From: an uncultured Lachnospiraceae bacterium
Lineage (GTDB): Bacteria; Bacillota; Clostridia; Lachnospirales; Lachnospiraceae
Reading direction: 5' to 3'
Assembly (NCBI GenBank): GCA_900549665.1
Contig: URPH01000009.1
Location: forward strand, 16,990 to 80,989
Length of the DNA: 64,000 nt
Under the pieces are notes generated by a model that saw nothing but the letters and a program-made list of their open reading frames with translations, was not told where the DNA came from and did not search any database. The translations under genes and the position numbers were made by a program. Positions 16,241 to 25,100 of this stretch are shown piece after piece. Each line of letters starts with the position of its first letter. Position 1 is the stretch's first letter.

Positions 16241-16375
16241 TGATTTACTGCGCAAATTGCTACTTTCTCATGTTTGGTGGGTTCCAAGTTCAAAGTTCTT
16301 ATCGTGCAAGCATGAACGTTGCAAGCACAAACACTGCGAGCGCGAACGACTTATTGACCTTTTGACCCCGATATC
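16241..16375 (+). repeat. Dispersed hairpin element, type A copy 1 (upstream of AraC gene)
   Basis: Matches the reverse complement of 19020-19134 nearly end to end: GATTTACTGCG, then TACTTTCTCATGTTTGG, CCAAGTTCAAA, CTTATCGTGCAAGCA, and the tail TTGACCTTTTGACC..GATATC. This copy carries an extra 29-30 bp in the hairpin arm made of near-repeats GTTGCAAGCACAAAC and ACTGCGAGCGCGAAC. Ends 104 bp before the AraC start, same orientation relative to the downstream gene as copies 2 and 3. Confidence 0.8.
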
Positions 16376-16478
16376 AAGATATACTATAATATAAAGAAAA
16401 TACCATGTAACGAATATACCAACATTAACCAATTATACCAAATTTTATTAGCTCTCACTCTGCTTACGGAGGTAGATT

Positions 16479-17624
16479 ATGCACTATACAGATCAGACCA
16501 GTCAACAAAAACAACCAAATCAACCAGCTAAACCAAATCCGTCAAATCAGCCAAGCCATGAGATCATCCGGATCAATCCCGAACTGAACATGCGCTACAG
16601 CCAGATTCAGCTTGATCATCCCACCTACAATCCGCCGCACTGGCACGAGAGTATTGAAATCATATATATATATGAAGGATCTTTGTTGTCTTTTGTAGGG
16701 GATAGGCAGGACAAGCTTTTGAGCAATGATTTCTGTATTGTGGATAGAAATGTGGTTCATGCGACCTATACTTCTGAAAATATCAAGTATCTACTGATTC
16801 AAATTCCGTATATTTTTTTGAAACAGTACGTTCTGGATATGGATAGGACCAGAATTCCGTATGTATGTAGCAATATGCAAAATCATATTACGCATCAGGC
16901 AGAAATGTCATCCTTATTAAATAAGCTTTATCTTCTATGTCAGAAATACTCAGATGCAGATATACATGTTTACAGGTACGAAAACCAAAATCTGGATAAT
17001 AACCAAGTCACTGACAACAGCGCAGCCGACAACAACACAACCATCAACAGCGCAACCGGCAGCAACACAACCATCAACAGCGCAACGATCAACAACGCAA
17101 CCATCAACAACACAACCGGCAACAACACAACCATCAGCAACGAAACCAACACCGTCACTCCCCGGGCAAAGAAAAGCTGCAAACTGACCTACTACAGTCT
17201 TCTCTTTCCCTTTTTAGATATTCTGTTTTGCAATTACTCAACACTGATTTCAGAAGAAGAAGCTATCAATAGTCAGAAATATATGGAACGTCTCGCCTGT
17301 ATTGCCGATTATGTAGATGAACATTATAAAGAGCCGATTACGCTCCAGCAGGGAGCCGGCCTTTTAGCATTAAACCCGGAATATTTTTCACGTTTTTTCA
17401 AAAAATATATGGGCGTCACTTTTATGGATTACGTGTATGCAATCCGGCTAAAAGCAGCCGCCCATGAAATATTAAATACGGATTTAACTATTCAGACCAT
17501 TATGGAAAATAACGGATTTACCAATCCCAAGCACTTTAATAAGATCTTTTTCGAGAAATACGGCGTAACAGCATCGGTTTTTCGAAAGAACCGGCATAAA
17601 GATAATGCCACAGAGCAATTGTGA
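16479..17624 (+). CDS. AraC-family transcriptional regulator with Asn/Thr-rich linker
   Basis: 381 residues. N-terminal cupin-type sensing domain (about 35-165; HPTYNPPHWHESIEIIYIYE is the usual ligand-barrel start). Then comes a linker of about 55 residues made almost wholly of Asn, Thr, Ala and Ser, encoded by in-frame imperfect ACAACCATC repeats (about 17010-17150). The C-terminal double HTH (about 270-375) includes ITLQQGAGLLALNPEYFSRFF and NNGFTNPKHFNKIFFEKYG. The first 25 residues are also Gln/Pro/Asn-rich. ATG preceded by GGAGG. Probably controls the adjacent MATE exporter, whose gene it overlaps by 89 bp at the 3' ends. Confidence 0.9.
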   Translation: MHYTDQTSQQKQPNQPAKPNPSNQPSHEIIRINPELNMRYSQIQLDHPTYNPPHWHESIEIIYIYEGSLLSFVGDRQDKLLSNDFCIVDRNVVHATYTSENIKYLLIQIPYIFLKQYVLDMDRTRIPYVCSNMQNHITHQAEMSSLLNKLYLLCQKYSDADIHVYRYENQNLDNNQVTDNSAADNNTTINSATGSNTTINSATINNATINNTTGNNTTISNETNTVTPRAKKSCKLTYYSLLFPFLDILFCNYSTLISEEEAINSQKYMERLACIADYVDEHYKEPITLQQGAGLLALNPEYFSRFFKKYMGVTFMDYVYAIRLKAAAHEILNTDLTIQTIMENNGFTNPKHFNKIFFEKYGVTASVFRKNRHKDNATEQL

Positions 17625-18981
17625 CCGGAACGCAGCAGATGATCCAGGTGATCGGTTCGCTATAACAAATGGCTGTGTATCCAAACGGTTTTACAAAGAA
17701 AGCTACGGTTATTATTTTTCCGAGCATTTCAAAAATACTTGCAACTAATGTAAATCCATTGTGGGAAATGCCCTGCAATGCATTGCGGAACAAAAGCAGT
17801 GCAGACAATGCATAATAATACGGAAGATTGATGCGTAGATATCGGACTGCAATATCAATAATTCCCTGATCAACATTTCCTGTGATCATCCGCACCAGAT
17901 ACGGTCCAAACAGATATACGATCAAGGTTGCAATCGTTGACCAGACAAGCATTACCGCACAGCTGATCGTTACTCCATTTTTAATACGATCGTTAAATCC
18001 TGCCCCATAATTCTGGCTGGTAAAGGTGGCAAGCGCACCGGCCACGGTAGATCCGGGCATCATAAACAATTCTGAAATCTTTCTCGCTGTAATGTGTGCA
18101 GCAACCACGTCTGTTCCAAGGCCATTGATACCGATTTGTAAGATCAGACTTCCGATATTTACAATTGTATACATAAGTGCCATGGATGAGCCATAGGAAA
18201 TCAGCTTCCGGTAATACTCCTTCTGCACTACGAAATCTTCTTTATGCGGTATCAGTTCGCGGCACTTTACTGCAATATAGCCAAAACACAAAGCAGCCGA
18301 AACAGCCTGCGCCAAAACGGTTGCATATGCAGCGCCGGCTATTCCCCATCCAAATCCTTTGATAAACAAAATATCCAGAAAGATATTTAAAAAGGAGGAT
18401 ATTGTCAAAAATAATAACGGTGTCTTGCTGTTGCCAACGGATCTCAATACGGATGAAAGCAGATTGTACGCAACATTGACAACCAGACCAACTGTAATGA
18501 TCATAATATAAGTATAAGCATCATCAAACAGTGTATCAGACACATGAATGGCTCTCATGATCGGTTTCATAAAAACCGCGCTTGCCACACTTAAAATTCC
18601 TGCCGATGCAAAGGATAACACAACCGATGCGGCAATACCTTTTTTCAGGCTTTTCTCATCATTGCTTCCAAAGTATTGGGACAGAAGGATGGAAAAACCA
18701 CTGGTAAGTCCAAAACAAAAAACAGTCAATACTCCGTAAATCGTGCTGACCGAGCCAACTGCAGACAATGCATGATCGCCTAAAATATGTCCTACGATCG
18801 CAGTATCTGCAAGATTATAAAATTGTTGGAATAAATTACTCAGAAAGAGCGGGATTGCAAAAAACAGGATTGCTTTTGCGCAGGAGCCTGTTGTCATATC
18901 CATCTGCATCTGTCCACTTTTCTGTCCACTTTTCTGTCCGTTTTTCTGTTCACTTTTCTTTATCATCTTAATTGCTTCCAT
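17536..18981 (-). CDS. MATE-family efflux transporter
   Basis: 481 residues, twelve predicted membrane helices, cation/drug antiporter of the MATE (NorM/DinF-like) family. Signature near the N-terminus MDMTTGSCAKAILFFAIPLF (about 27-46), then LFQQFYNLADTAIVGHILGD, and the second-half equivalent PGSTVAGALATFTSQNYGAG (about 308-327). N-terminal tail Lys/Gln/Gly-rich with a short repeat. ATG with AGGAGG 7 nt upstream. Its last 29 codons lie antisense to the end of the AraC gene. Type A hairpin element copy 2 ends 39 bp before its start codon. Confidence 0.93.
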   Translation of the reverse strand: MEAIKMIKKSEQKNGQKSGQKSGQMQMDMTTGSCAKAILFFAIPLFLSNLFQQFYNLADTAIVGHILGDHALSAVGSVSTIYGVLTVFCFGLTSGFSILLSQYFGSNDEKSLKKGIAASVVLSFASAGILSVASAVFMKPIMRAIHVSDTLFDDAYTYIMIITVGLVVNVAYNLLSSVLRSVGNSKTPLLFLTISSFLNIFLDILFIKGFGWGIAGAAYATVLAQAVSAALCFGYIAVKCRELIPHKEDFVVQKEYYRKLISYGSSMALMYTIVNIGSLILQIGINGLGTDVVAAHITARKISELFMMPGSTVAGALATFTSQNYGAGFNDRIKNGVTISCAVMLVWSTIATLIVYLFGPYLVRMITGNVDQGIIDIAVRYLRINLPYYYALSALLLFRNALQGISHNGFTLVASIFEMLGKIITVAFFVKPFGYTAICYSEPITWIICCVPVTIALWHYLYAGSFEKPMLLRRISRKRSY

Positions 18982-19019
18982 TGTTTTTCCTCCTTCTTAC
19001 ATCTTTCTATCATTATGCT

Positions 19020-19134
19020 GATATCAGGGTCAAAAGGTCAAAAAGTCGTTCGTGCTTGCACGATAAGACTTTTGAACTTGGGACCCGCCAAACATGAGAA
19101 AGTAGCGATTTACGCAGTAAATCTGCGAATTTCG
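19020..19134 (-). repeat. Dispersed hairpin element, type A copy 2 (upstream of MATE gene)
   Basis: Read on the minus strand: GATTTAC-TGC-GTAAATC hairpin, TACTTTCTCATGTTTGGCGG, CCAAGTTC, then arms AAAAGTC and GACTTTT enclosing TCGTG-CAAG-CACGA, then ACCTTTTGACCCTGATATC. It ends 39 bp before the MATE ATG (18981), in the same direction as the gene. The best preserved copy of three. Confidence 0.85.
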
Positions 19135-19143
19135 AATGTTTGA

Positions 19144-19177
19144 GAATTGCGAAAGCTGCTTTGCAGCGGAGCAATTC
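19144..19177. repeat. Nested palindrome next to element copy 2
   Basis: GAATTGC (19144-19150) pairs with GCAATTC (19171-19177), and inside it GCTGC pairs with GCAGC around a TTT loop. It may be part of a larger mobile-like repeat unit that includes 19020-19134. Confidence 0.6.
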
Positions 19178-19181
19178 GTGG

Positions 19182-19237
19182 ATATCAGCGTGTGTATATC
19201 AGCGCGTGTATATCAGGGCGTAGATATCAGGGTCAAT
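19182..19237. repeat. Four-copy 14-bp tandem repeat
   Basis: Units start with ATATCAG at 19182, 19196, 19210 and 19224 (ATATCAGCGTGTGT and variants). The last unit, ATATCAGGGTCAAT, repeats the end motif of the type A element at 19020. Confidence 0.85.
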
Positions 19238-19469
19238 CCGCTCTGCATGTGTATTCTGCATGTGTGTTTTTCATTTACCGTGGTTCATTGTAACAACTTC
19301 CAATGGTTAAAAACAGATATTTATTTGACGATTTTTATGGACAATTTTGACTTTTTTCATTTATTTAAAATAAAATCAAAAGATCGCTTGACAAAGTGCA
19401 TACTCATGTTATAAATCTATTGAAAATACGAATCCGATCAGTCCGATAAAGACTAAAAATATAACACAG

Positions 19470-19645
19470 GCAACAGCGTAGCAACAACATGCGTAACAGC
19501 GAGGCAACAGCATATACAATAACATGCGCAGCAACATACGCAATAGCATGGGAAACAGCATACGCAACAGTATGCGCAACAGCATACGCAACACCCCGCG
19601 CAACAGCATACGCAACTCCCCGCACAACAGCGTGATATGCAACAC
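19470..19645. repeat. 12-bp-type tandem repeat upstream of the second MATE gene
   Basis: About a dozen imperfect copies of CAACAGCATACG with CGCAACA variants. The frames running through it on both strands are repeat artefacts. It occupies the region between the two MATE genes, just before the purine-rich leader of the plus-strand one. Confidence 0.8.
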
Positions 19646-19768
19646 CAACAAATATCAGCAGTCCGCTCAATATATCGCTCGATATACGCTCAATATATAC
19701 AGCAAAAAGCAAAAATAAAAAAGGATAAAAAGAAAAAGAAGAAAAGAAGAAAAAAGGAAAGATTTAAA

Positions 19769-21157
19769 ATGACATCCGAAATCGCAACAACAATGAAAAA
19801 AACAACCGATAAAAACGTAACTGACATGACCACCGGCAGTCCTGCAAGACATATTTTATTTTTTTCTCTTCCACTGCTTGTCGGAAATCTGTTCCAGCAA
19901 TTATACAATATGGTAGATTCGATCGTAGTGGGCAATTTTGTCGGTAAAGAGGCGGTTGCAGCAGTCGGCACCTGCGGCTCCATGAGTTTTTTATTTTTCT
20001 CATTAAGCTCCGGTCTCGCCATCGGTATCGGCATCATCGTTTCGCAGTATTTTGGTGCCAGAGATGAAATAAATGTCCGTAATACCATTGCGAATTCTTT
20101 TTACGTACTGATTTCAACTTCCATTGTCGTAAGTATCATCGGATATCTGACGGCCCCTGCCCTGCTCAGGCTTTTGGCAACACCTGACAATATCATTGCC
20201 GATTCCATTCTTTATATGAGAACAACCTGTATCGGCATTATCGGCATTGCCCTTTACAACGGTATATCAGCTATATTAAGAGCATTGGGAGATTCCCGGA
20301 CTCCTCTGTATTTCCTGATTGTGGCAAGTATCATCAATGTTGTATTGGATCTGGTCTTTGTCCTGATTTTCAGATGGGGTGTTTTCGGCGTAGCCTTTGC
20401 TACCATCATTGCTCAGATTGTTTCAGCGGTCACATGCCTGATTTATGCCTACAAAAAGGTTTCTTATTTCCGCCTGACCAGAGAAGAACTGCAGCCTCAG
20501 AAAAACATAATCATCCAGTCTTTCAAGCTGGGAATACCGGTTGCCTTCCAGAATTCCATGATCGCAATATCCTGCATGGCACTTCAGGGCGTTGTCAACT
20601 CCTTTGGTGACACCATCATGGCAGCCTACACCATTACCGGTCGAATTGAGCAGATTGTACAACAGCCTTACGGTTCCCTTGCCATGGCTGTTACTACATA
20701 TACCGGACAAAATGTTGGTGCGGGCAAATATGACCGTGTAAAAAGCGGTTTCCGGCAGTCCACACTTATGGTGCTCGTATTCAGTCTGGCTCTCATTCCG
20801 GTCTTTTATCTGCTCGGAAAACCCATTGTTGAGATCTTTTTAAAGGATCCCGATGTCATAAGCGTCGCAGCCGATTCCTTAAAAATTACCAGCCTCTGCT
20901 ATTTTGCCCTTGGCATGATCTATGTTCCGCGAGCACTTTTAAATGGCTGTGGTGACGCAGGCTTTGCAATGATCAACGGACTGACGGAGGTGCTGTGCCG
21001 TATTTTGCTGGCACCGTTACTGTGCCATATTCCATTCCTCGGCTTCTGGGGCATCTGGGTAACAACAGGCCTGACATGGATCATCACCTCATTAGTCTGT
21101 GTTGCCAGATACTTTCAGGGTAAATATTTAAAACATTCCGATTCTATGTTAAAATAA
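19769..21157 (+). CDS. MATE-family efflux transporter (second copy)
   Basis: 462 residues from the ATG at 19769, preceded by AAGGAAAG. The frame is open back to 19637, but the extra 44 residues are Lys/Gln/Tyr repeat-coded sequence unlike any MATE start. Twelve helices expected. N-terminal signature DMTTGSPARHILFFSLPLLV (about 22-41) with LFQQLYNMVDSIVVGNFVGK, and the midpoint QPYGSLAMAVTTYTGQNVGAG. It shares the DMTTGS entry with the exporter at 17536-18981 but is clearly diverged. Substrate unknown; the two genes are divergently arranged around a repeat-rich 790-bp gap. Confidence 0.93.
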   Translation: MTSEIATTMKKTTDKNVTDMTTGSPARHILFFSLPLLVGNLFQQLYNMVDSIVVGNFVGKEAVAAVGTCGSMSFLFFSLSSGLAIGIGIIVSQYFGARDEINVRNTIANSFYVLISTSIVVSIIGYLTAPALLRLLATPDNIIADSILYMRTTCIGIIGIALYNGISAILRALGDSRTPLYFLIVASIINVVLDLVFVLIFRWGVFGVAFATIIAQIVSAVTCLIYAYKKVSYFRLTREELQPQKNIIIQSFKLGIPVAFQNSMIAISCMALQGVVNSFGDTIMAAYTITGRIEQIVQQPYGSLAMAVTTYTGQNVGAGKYDRVKSGFRQSTLMVLVFSLALIPVFYLLGKPIVEIFLKDPDVISVAADSLKITSLCYFALGMIYVPRALLNGCGDAGFAMINGLTEVLCRILLAPLLCHIPFLGFWGIWVTTGLTWIITSLVCVARYFQGKYLKHSDSMLK

Positions 21158-21211
21158 AAAGCAACGTATATGAGCAAAACGATACACACTGTATTTTAAA
21201 GGGGATTTTTT

Positions 21212-22150
21212 GTGAAGCGAAGGATTTTTAACATCATCCAGATCGGAGACAAAAGTAATCAGTTCAGCCGTTTTTTTGATATCTTTATTACGGTTGTCAT
21301 TCTGTTAAATATTCTGACTACTTTTTTACAGACATTTACCGAATTGTCGGCATTTACACCCCTGTTCCACATCATAGAATGTATCACACTGGCAATTTTC
21401 TGTGTGGAATACATTCTCAGATGCTGGACTGCTGATTATCTCTACCCTGATTTAAGCCGGGCTCGTGCCAGGCTTCGTTTTGTTTTATCCTTTGATGGCA
21501 TTATTGACATCCTGACGATCATCCCGCTCTTCTTCTTATCCGGCTTTGTCATCTTCCGTATGCTGCGGGTTGCCAGAATCTTCCATCTGTTCCGCCTGAA
21601 TGCCAAATATGATTCGTTCAATGTCATCACAACCGTATTGTACGAAAAAAGAAATCAGATCATGTCTTCTGTATTTATCGTAGTTATCCTGATGCTCGCA
21701 AGCAGCCTGTGCATGTACAGTGTCGAACATGAGGCACAGCCTCTGGTATTCCGCAATGCGTTCAGCGGCATCTGGTGGAGCATGTCCACACTTCTTACCG
21801 TTGGATACGGCGACATTTATCCGGTTACCATCCTCGGAAAAATCATGGCCATCATCATAGCTTATCTCGGTGTGGGGGCTGTGGCAATACCAACCGGTAT
21901 CATCAGTGCCGGTTTTGTAGAGCAATATCAGCGAAACAGCAGTATCTCATCTCTGAAGGATACGGATATCAAGGAAATTGCTGAAATACCGGTCGATCAG
22001 CGATATGCCGGTAAAACAGTCGAGGAAGTTGAGGATTCTGAACAGATCACGATTTATCTCATCCTGCGGGACGGGCTGTCTATTCTTCCACAGCGTGATA
22101 CCGTTTTAGCATTAAAAGATATCATCATCATCCATGAATCCTCAAAATAA
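21212..22150 (+). CDS. Voltage-gated-type potassium channel with C-terminal TrkA-C-like domain
   Basis: 312 residues. S1-S4 helices in the first 150 residues, with a basic S4 FVIFRMLRVARIFHLFRLN (about 111-129). Pore helix and selectivity filter WWSMSTLLTVGYGDIYP (filter TVGYGD near 195-200), S6 GKIMAIIIAYLGVGAVAIPTG, then a cytoplasmic domain (about 235-312) ending in a TrkA-C-like fold (ERDGLSILP-type sequence LRDGLSILPQRDTVLALKD). GTG start with AGGGG 7-8 nt upstream. Follows the MATE gene by 54 bp. Confidence 0.9.
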   Translation: MKRRIFNIIQIGDKSNQFSRFFDIFITVVILLNILTTFLQTFTELSAFTPLFHIIECITLAIFCVEYILRCWTADYLYPDLSRARARLRFVLSFDGIIDILTIIPLFFLSGFVIFRMLRVARIFHLFRLNAKYDSFNVITTVLYEKRNQIMSSVFIVVILMLASSLCMYSVEHEAQPLVFRNAFSGIWWSMSTLLTVGYGDIYPVTILGKIMAIIIAYLGVGAVAIPTGIISAGFVEQYQRNSSISSLKDTDIKEIAEIPVDQRYAGKTVEEVEDSEQITIYLILRDGLSILPQRDTVLALKDIIIIHESSK

Positions 22151-22159
22151 AACATCATC

Positions 22160-25100
22160 CTACAGCTCAACACTCTTTCTGGCATCAAAATCATCATCTG
22201 CCCAGATCTTTGCCAACAGCCTTTTCAGTTGTTTTGTATCAACCGGTTTGGAAAGATGAGCGTTCATACCACTTGTTAAGGACCGTCTGATATCCTCATC
22301 AAATGCATTGGCACTCATGGCAACGATCGGCACCTTCCAGCTGTCCGCACGATCAAGTTTACGAATCTGGCCGGTTGCCTCAAGACCATCCATAACCGGC
22401 ATCTGAATATCCATCAGGATCAGATCATAATATCCAGCCTCAGAAGCTTTTACCCTGTCGACTGCTTCTTTTCCATTATGTGCCTCATCCACAAGCATTC
22501 CCTCATTTTCCAGAATCGTCTTGATAATTTCCATATTGAGTTCGTTGTCCTCAGCTATGAGCACACGTTTGCCCGAAAGTTCCACCGACAGATTCTTCCC
22601 GGTATCCTTATCCTTTTGATCTGACAGACGGGAAAGTCTCAACACAAAAGAAAAAGTACTCCCTTTATTGGGACTGCTTTCAAGCTGAATTTCCGAATCC
22701 ATCATATGTACCAGACGGCTGCTGATAGCAAGTCCCAGTCCGGTTCCCTGCTTTCTTGCATTTTCCGAATCATCTGCCTGTTCAAATCTTTGGAATATCA
22801 GCTTCTGATTTTCCAAAGCTATTCCGATACCGTTATCCTTCACTTCAAAATATAATTCCGACTTTTCATCTGTTCCCGGCGTTTCTATCACAGTAAGCTT
22901 CACTTGCCCTTTTACATCCGAATATTTGACTGCATTGCTTAAGAAATTAACCAAAACCTGATTGATGCGCAGGCTGTCACAGATAAACCAATCATGGACC
23001 AGTCGGATATCCTGCTCATAGACAATCTGTTTTTCGCGGATTTTGGACTCGATGATGGACTGCAGATCCTGTAAAACAGCTTTGAGATCACATGGCTTTT
23101 CTATCAGCTTCATCTTGCCGCTCTCGATTTTGGACATATCCAGAATATCATTCAAAATCCCCAGCAAATAGTTGGATGCACCATCAATCTTTTTTAAACA
23201 TTCCAGACGTTTTTCCTCCGTCTGCCCTTCTTTTAAGGCAATTTCCGTCATCCCGATAATACCATTCATCGGGGTACGGATTTCATGGGACATACGTGCC
23301 AGAAAATCCGATTTGGCACGGGCTGACAGATCATGCTTCTGCATATTAATACGATTCTGGATAATGGAGGTCAGTTCGTCAAAATTTTTGCGTCTGCTTT
23401 CATTCTCCAACTGACTTTCCGGAATACCGATAAAGAATACACTTCCCGAATATTCCCCGTTATCATGCATACGGAACACCATACCGACCGTGTCTTCCGC
23501 ATATCTGCCAAATAACGTCTCATCCTGCAGCCTTTTCGTGATCGGCTGGGCATTTTGCAGATTTTCGGTCTGAAGGAAATTCTGGTATTCCATTTCAGTA
23601 CATTGTACAATACCATTCCAATGACGATATGTTTCTGTTTTTTTCCATACATACACACTGCTGCTTACCAGAAGCTCCCGGTCAAACTCTGTAACGACAA
23701 GATTGGACAGCCCATACTGTTCATGCAGTTTTAAGGCAAGCAGATCAAATCCCGCATAAAAATCAGCGCTACGGTCAAACATATTGAATGCAATATTGGT
23801 AATACTCATCTGCCGAAGCTGTGTCAGGGATGTATATTCCTCCAGCACAACACTCTTTTCATCCACGATCCGGCCCTGATATGTCTCATGGTATACACCA
23901 TCTTTTTCATCACTCTTCTGCAACAGGTTCATCGTCCTTTTCACACATCCGATCGCTCCTGCAAAAGACAGCTCCGCATTGGTTTTAACCAGTGCACACA
24001 AAAAGTCCAGATCCAGATAATCTTCATGGATAAGCGCATGGAATTTCTTATGAACCATACCCATCAGCCCTTTTATATTGGTAATATCCTTAAGCGGATA
24101 CCAGACCAGGATCTTGGCTGCTCCGGCTCTGACATAAACAACATTCTCACAGCCCGCTTCCGTGCCCTTCTCCTTCAGAATCTTGGCAAGCTGCTCCATG
24201 ATAATATCCGCAAAAACAAGCCCATATTCTTCATTGATATAGGCAAACTGACAAATATCCAAAAGTGCCAGCACACCCTTCTGACATCCCCGATATCCCT
24301 GTTGCAGCTGCTTCATACCATAGCCAAACCTGTAAAAGCCGGTAATCGGATCATACATTTCCCGGTTCATCTGAGATTCCTCCAAAAGCTTCCTCTCATT
24401 GATATTGTGAATACAGGCTATAATCTGACTGCGTTCTCCATTTTCATCCATTACAATGCTTCCATGCAGATTGACCCATTTGTATTCCTCTTCCACCGTC
24501 TCTCTTAATCTAAAATCAATGTTGAATTCCCCACTCCCCTCTTTTATTTCCGTAAACACCCTCTGGCGGTCAGCGGGATAAATACAAAGCTCATTTATAT
24601 ATTCCGGATATTTCTTACAATTCCAACTGCCATCATGACCATTGCTGTGGATAATTTCCAACACCTGCTCCTTGCAATTGTACGTAAAAAAAGCATCATG
24701 CGTACTTTCAACTGCCACACGGTATAGTTCTTTTTCCTGTAACAGCTTCTGCTCCGCCAGCTTTTGTGAGTCCGTAAGCTTTTCAACAACATCATGCAGT
24801 TCATTGATTTCTTTAATCCCGGTCGGCTTGAAATTATGGATTTCCTCCACACCGTTACGCACACTTTCAATCAGGGAATAAAACGGTCTGGCAACAGAAT
24901 GCGCCATTACATAAACCAACATTACCGCAATCACCAGACTCCCGGCACTGATTGACAGCATATTCCGGAAAATGCTGTTTTCCGTTCCATAAATGGATTC
25001 TTCTGTTATAAAACCACACAATGCCCATGAAGTTTTATCATAGGGCACAATATTATCATAAAGCTCCAATGGCTTTATGATCGCATAGATATCCTGTTCT

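Noticed and set aside
16954..17187. Thr/Gln/Pro/Ser-rich frame inside the AraC gene
   Set aside because: Alternate frame of the Asn/Thr repeat; the AraC frame covers it with intact flanking domains.
19404..19712. Ala/Val/Tyr-rich minus-strand frame upstream of the second MATE gene
   Set aside because: Product of the 12-bp repeat only; no domain, no ribosome site.
19637..19768. Longer start for the second MATE protein (44 extra residues)
   Set aside because: The extension is repeat- and lysine-coded and a good ribosome site precedes the ATG at 19769.
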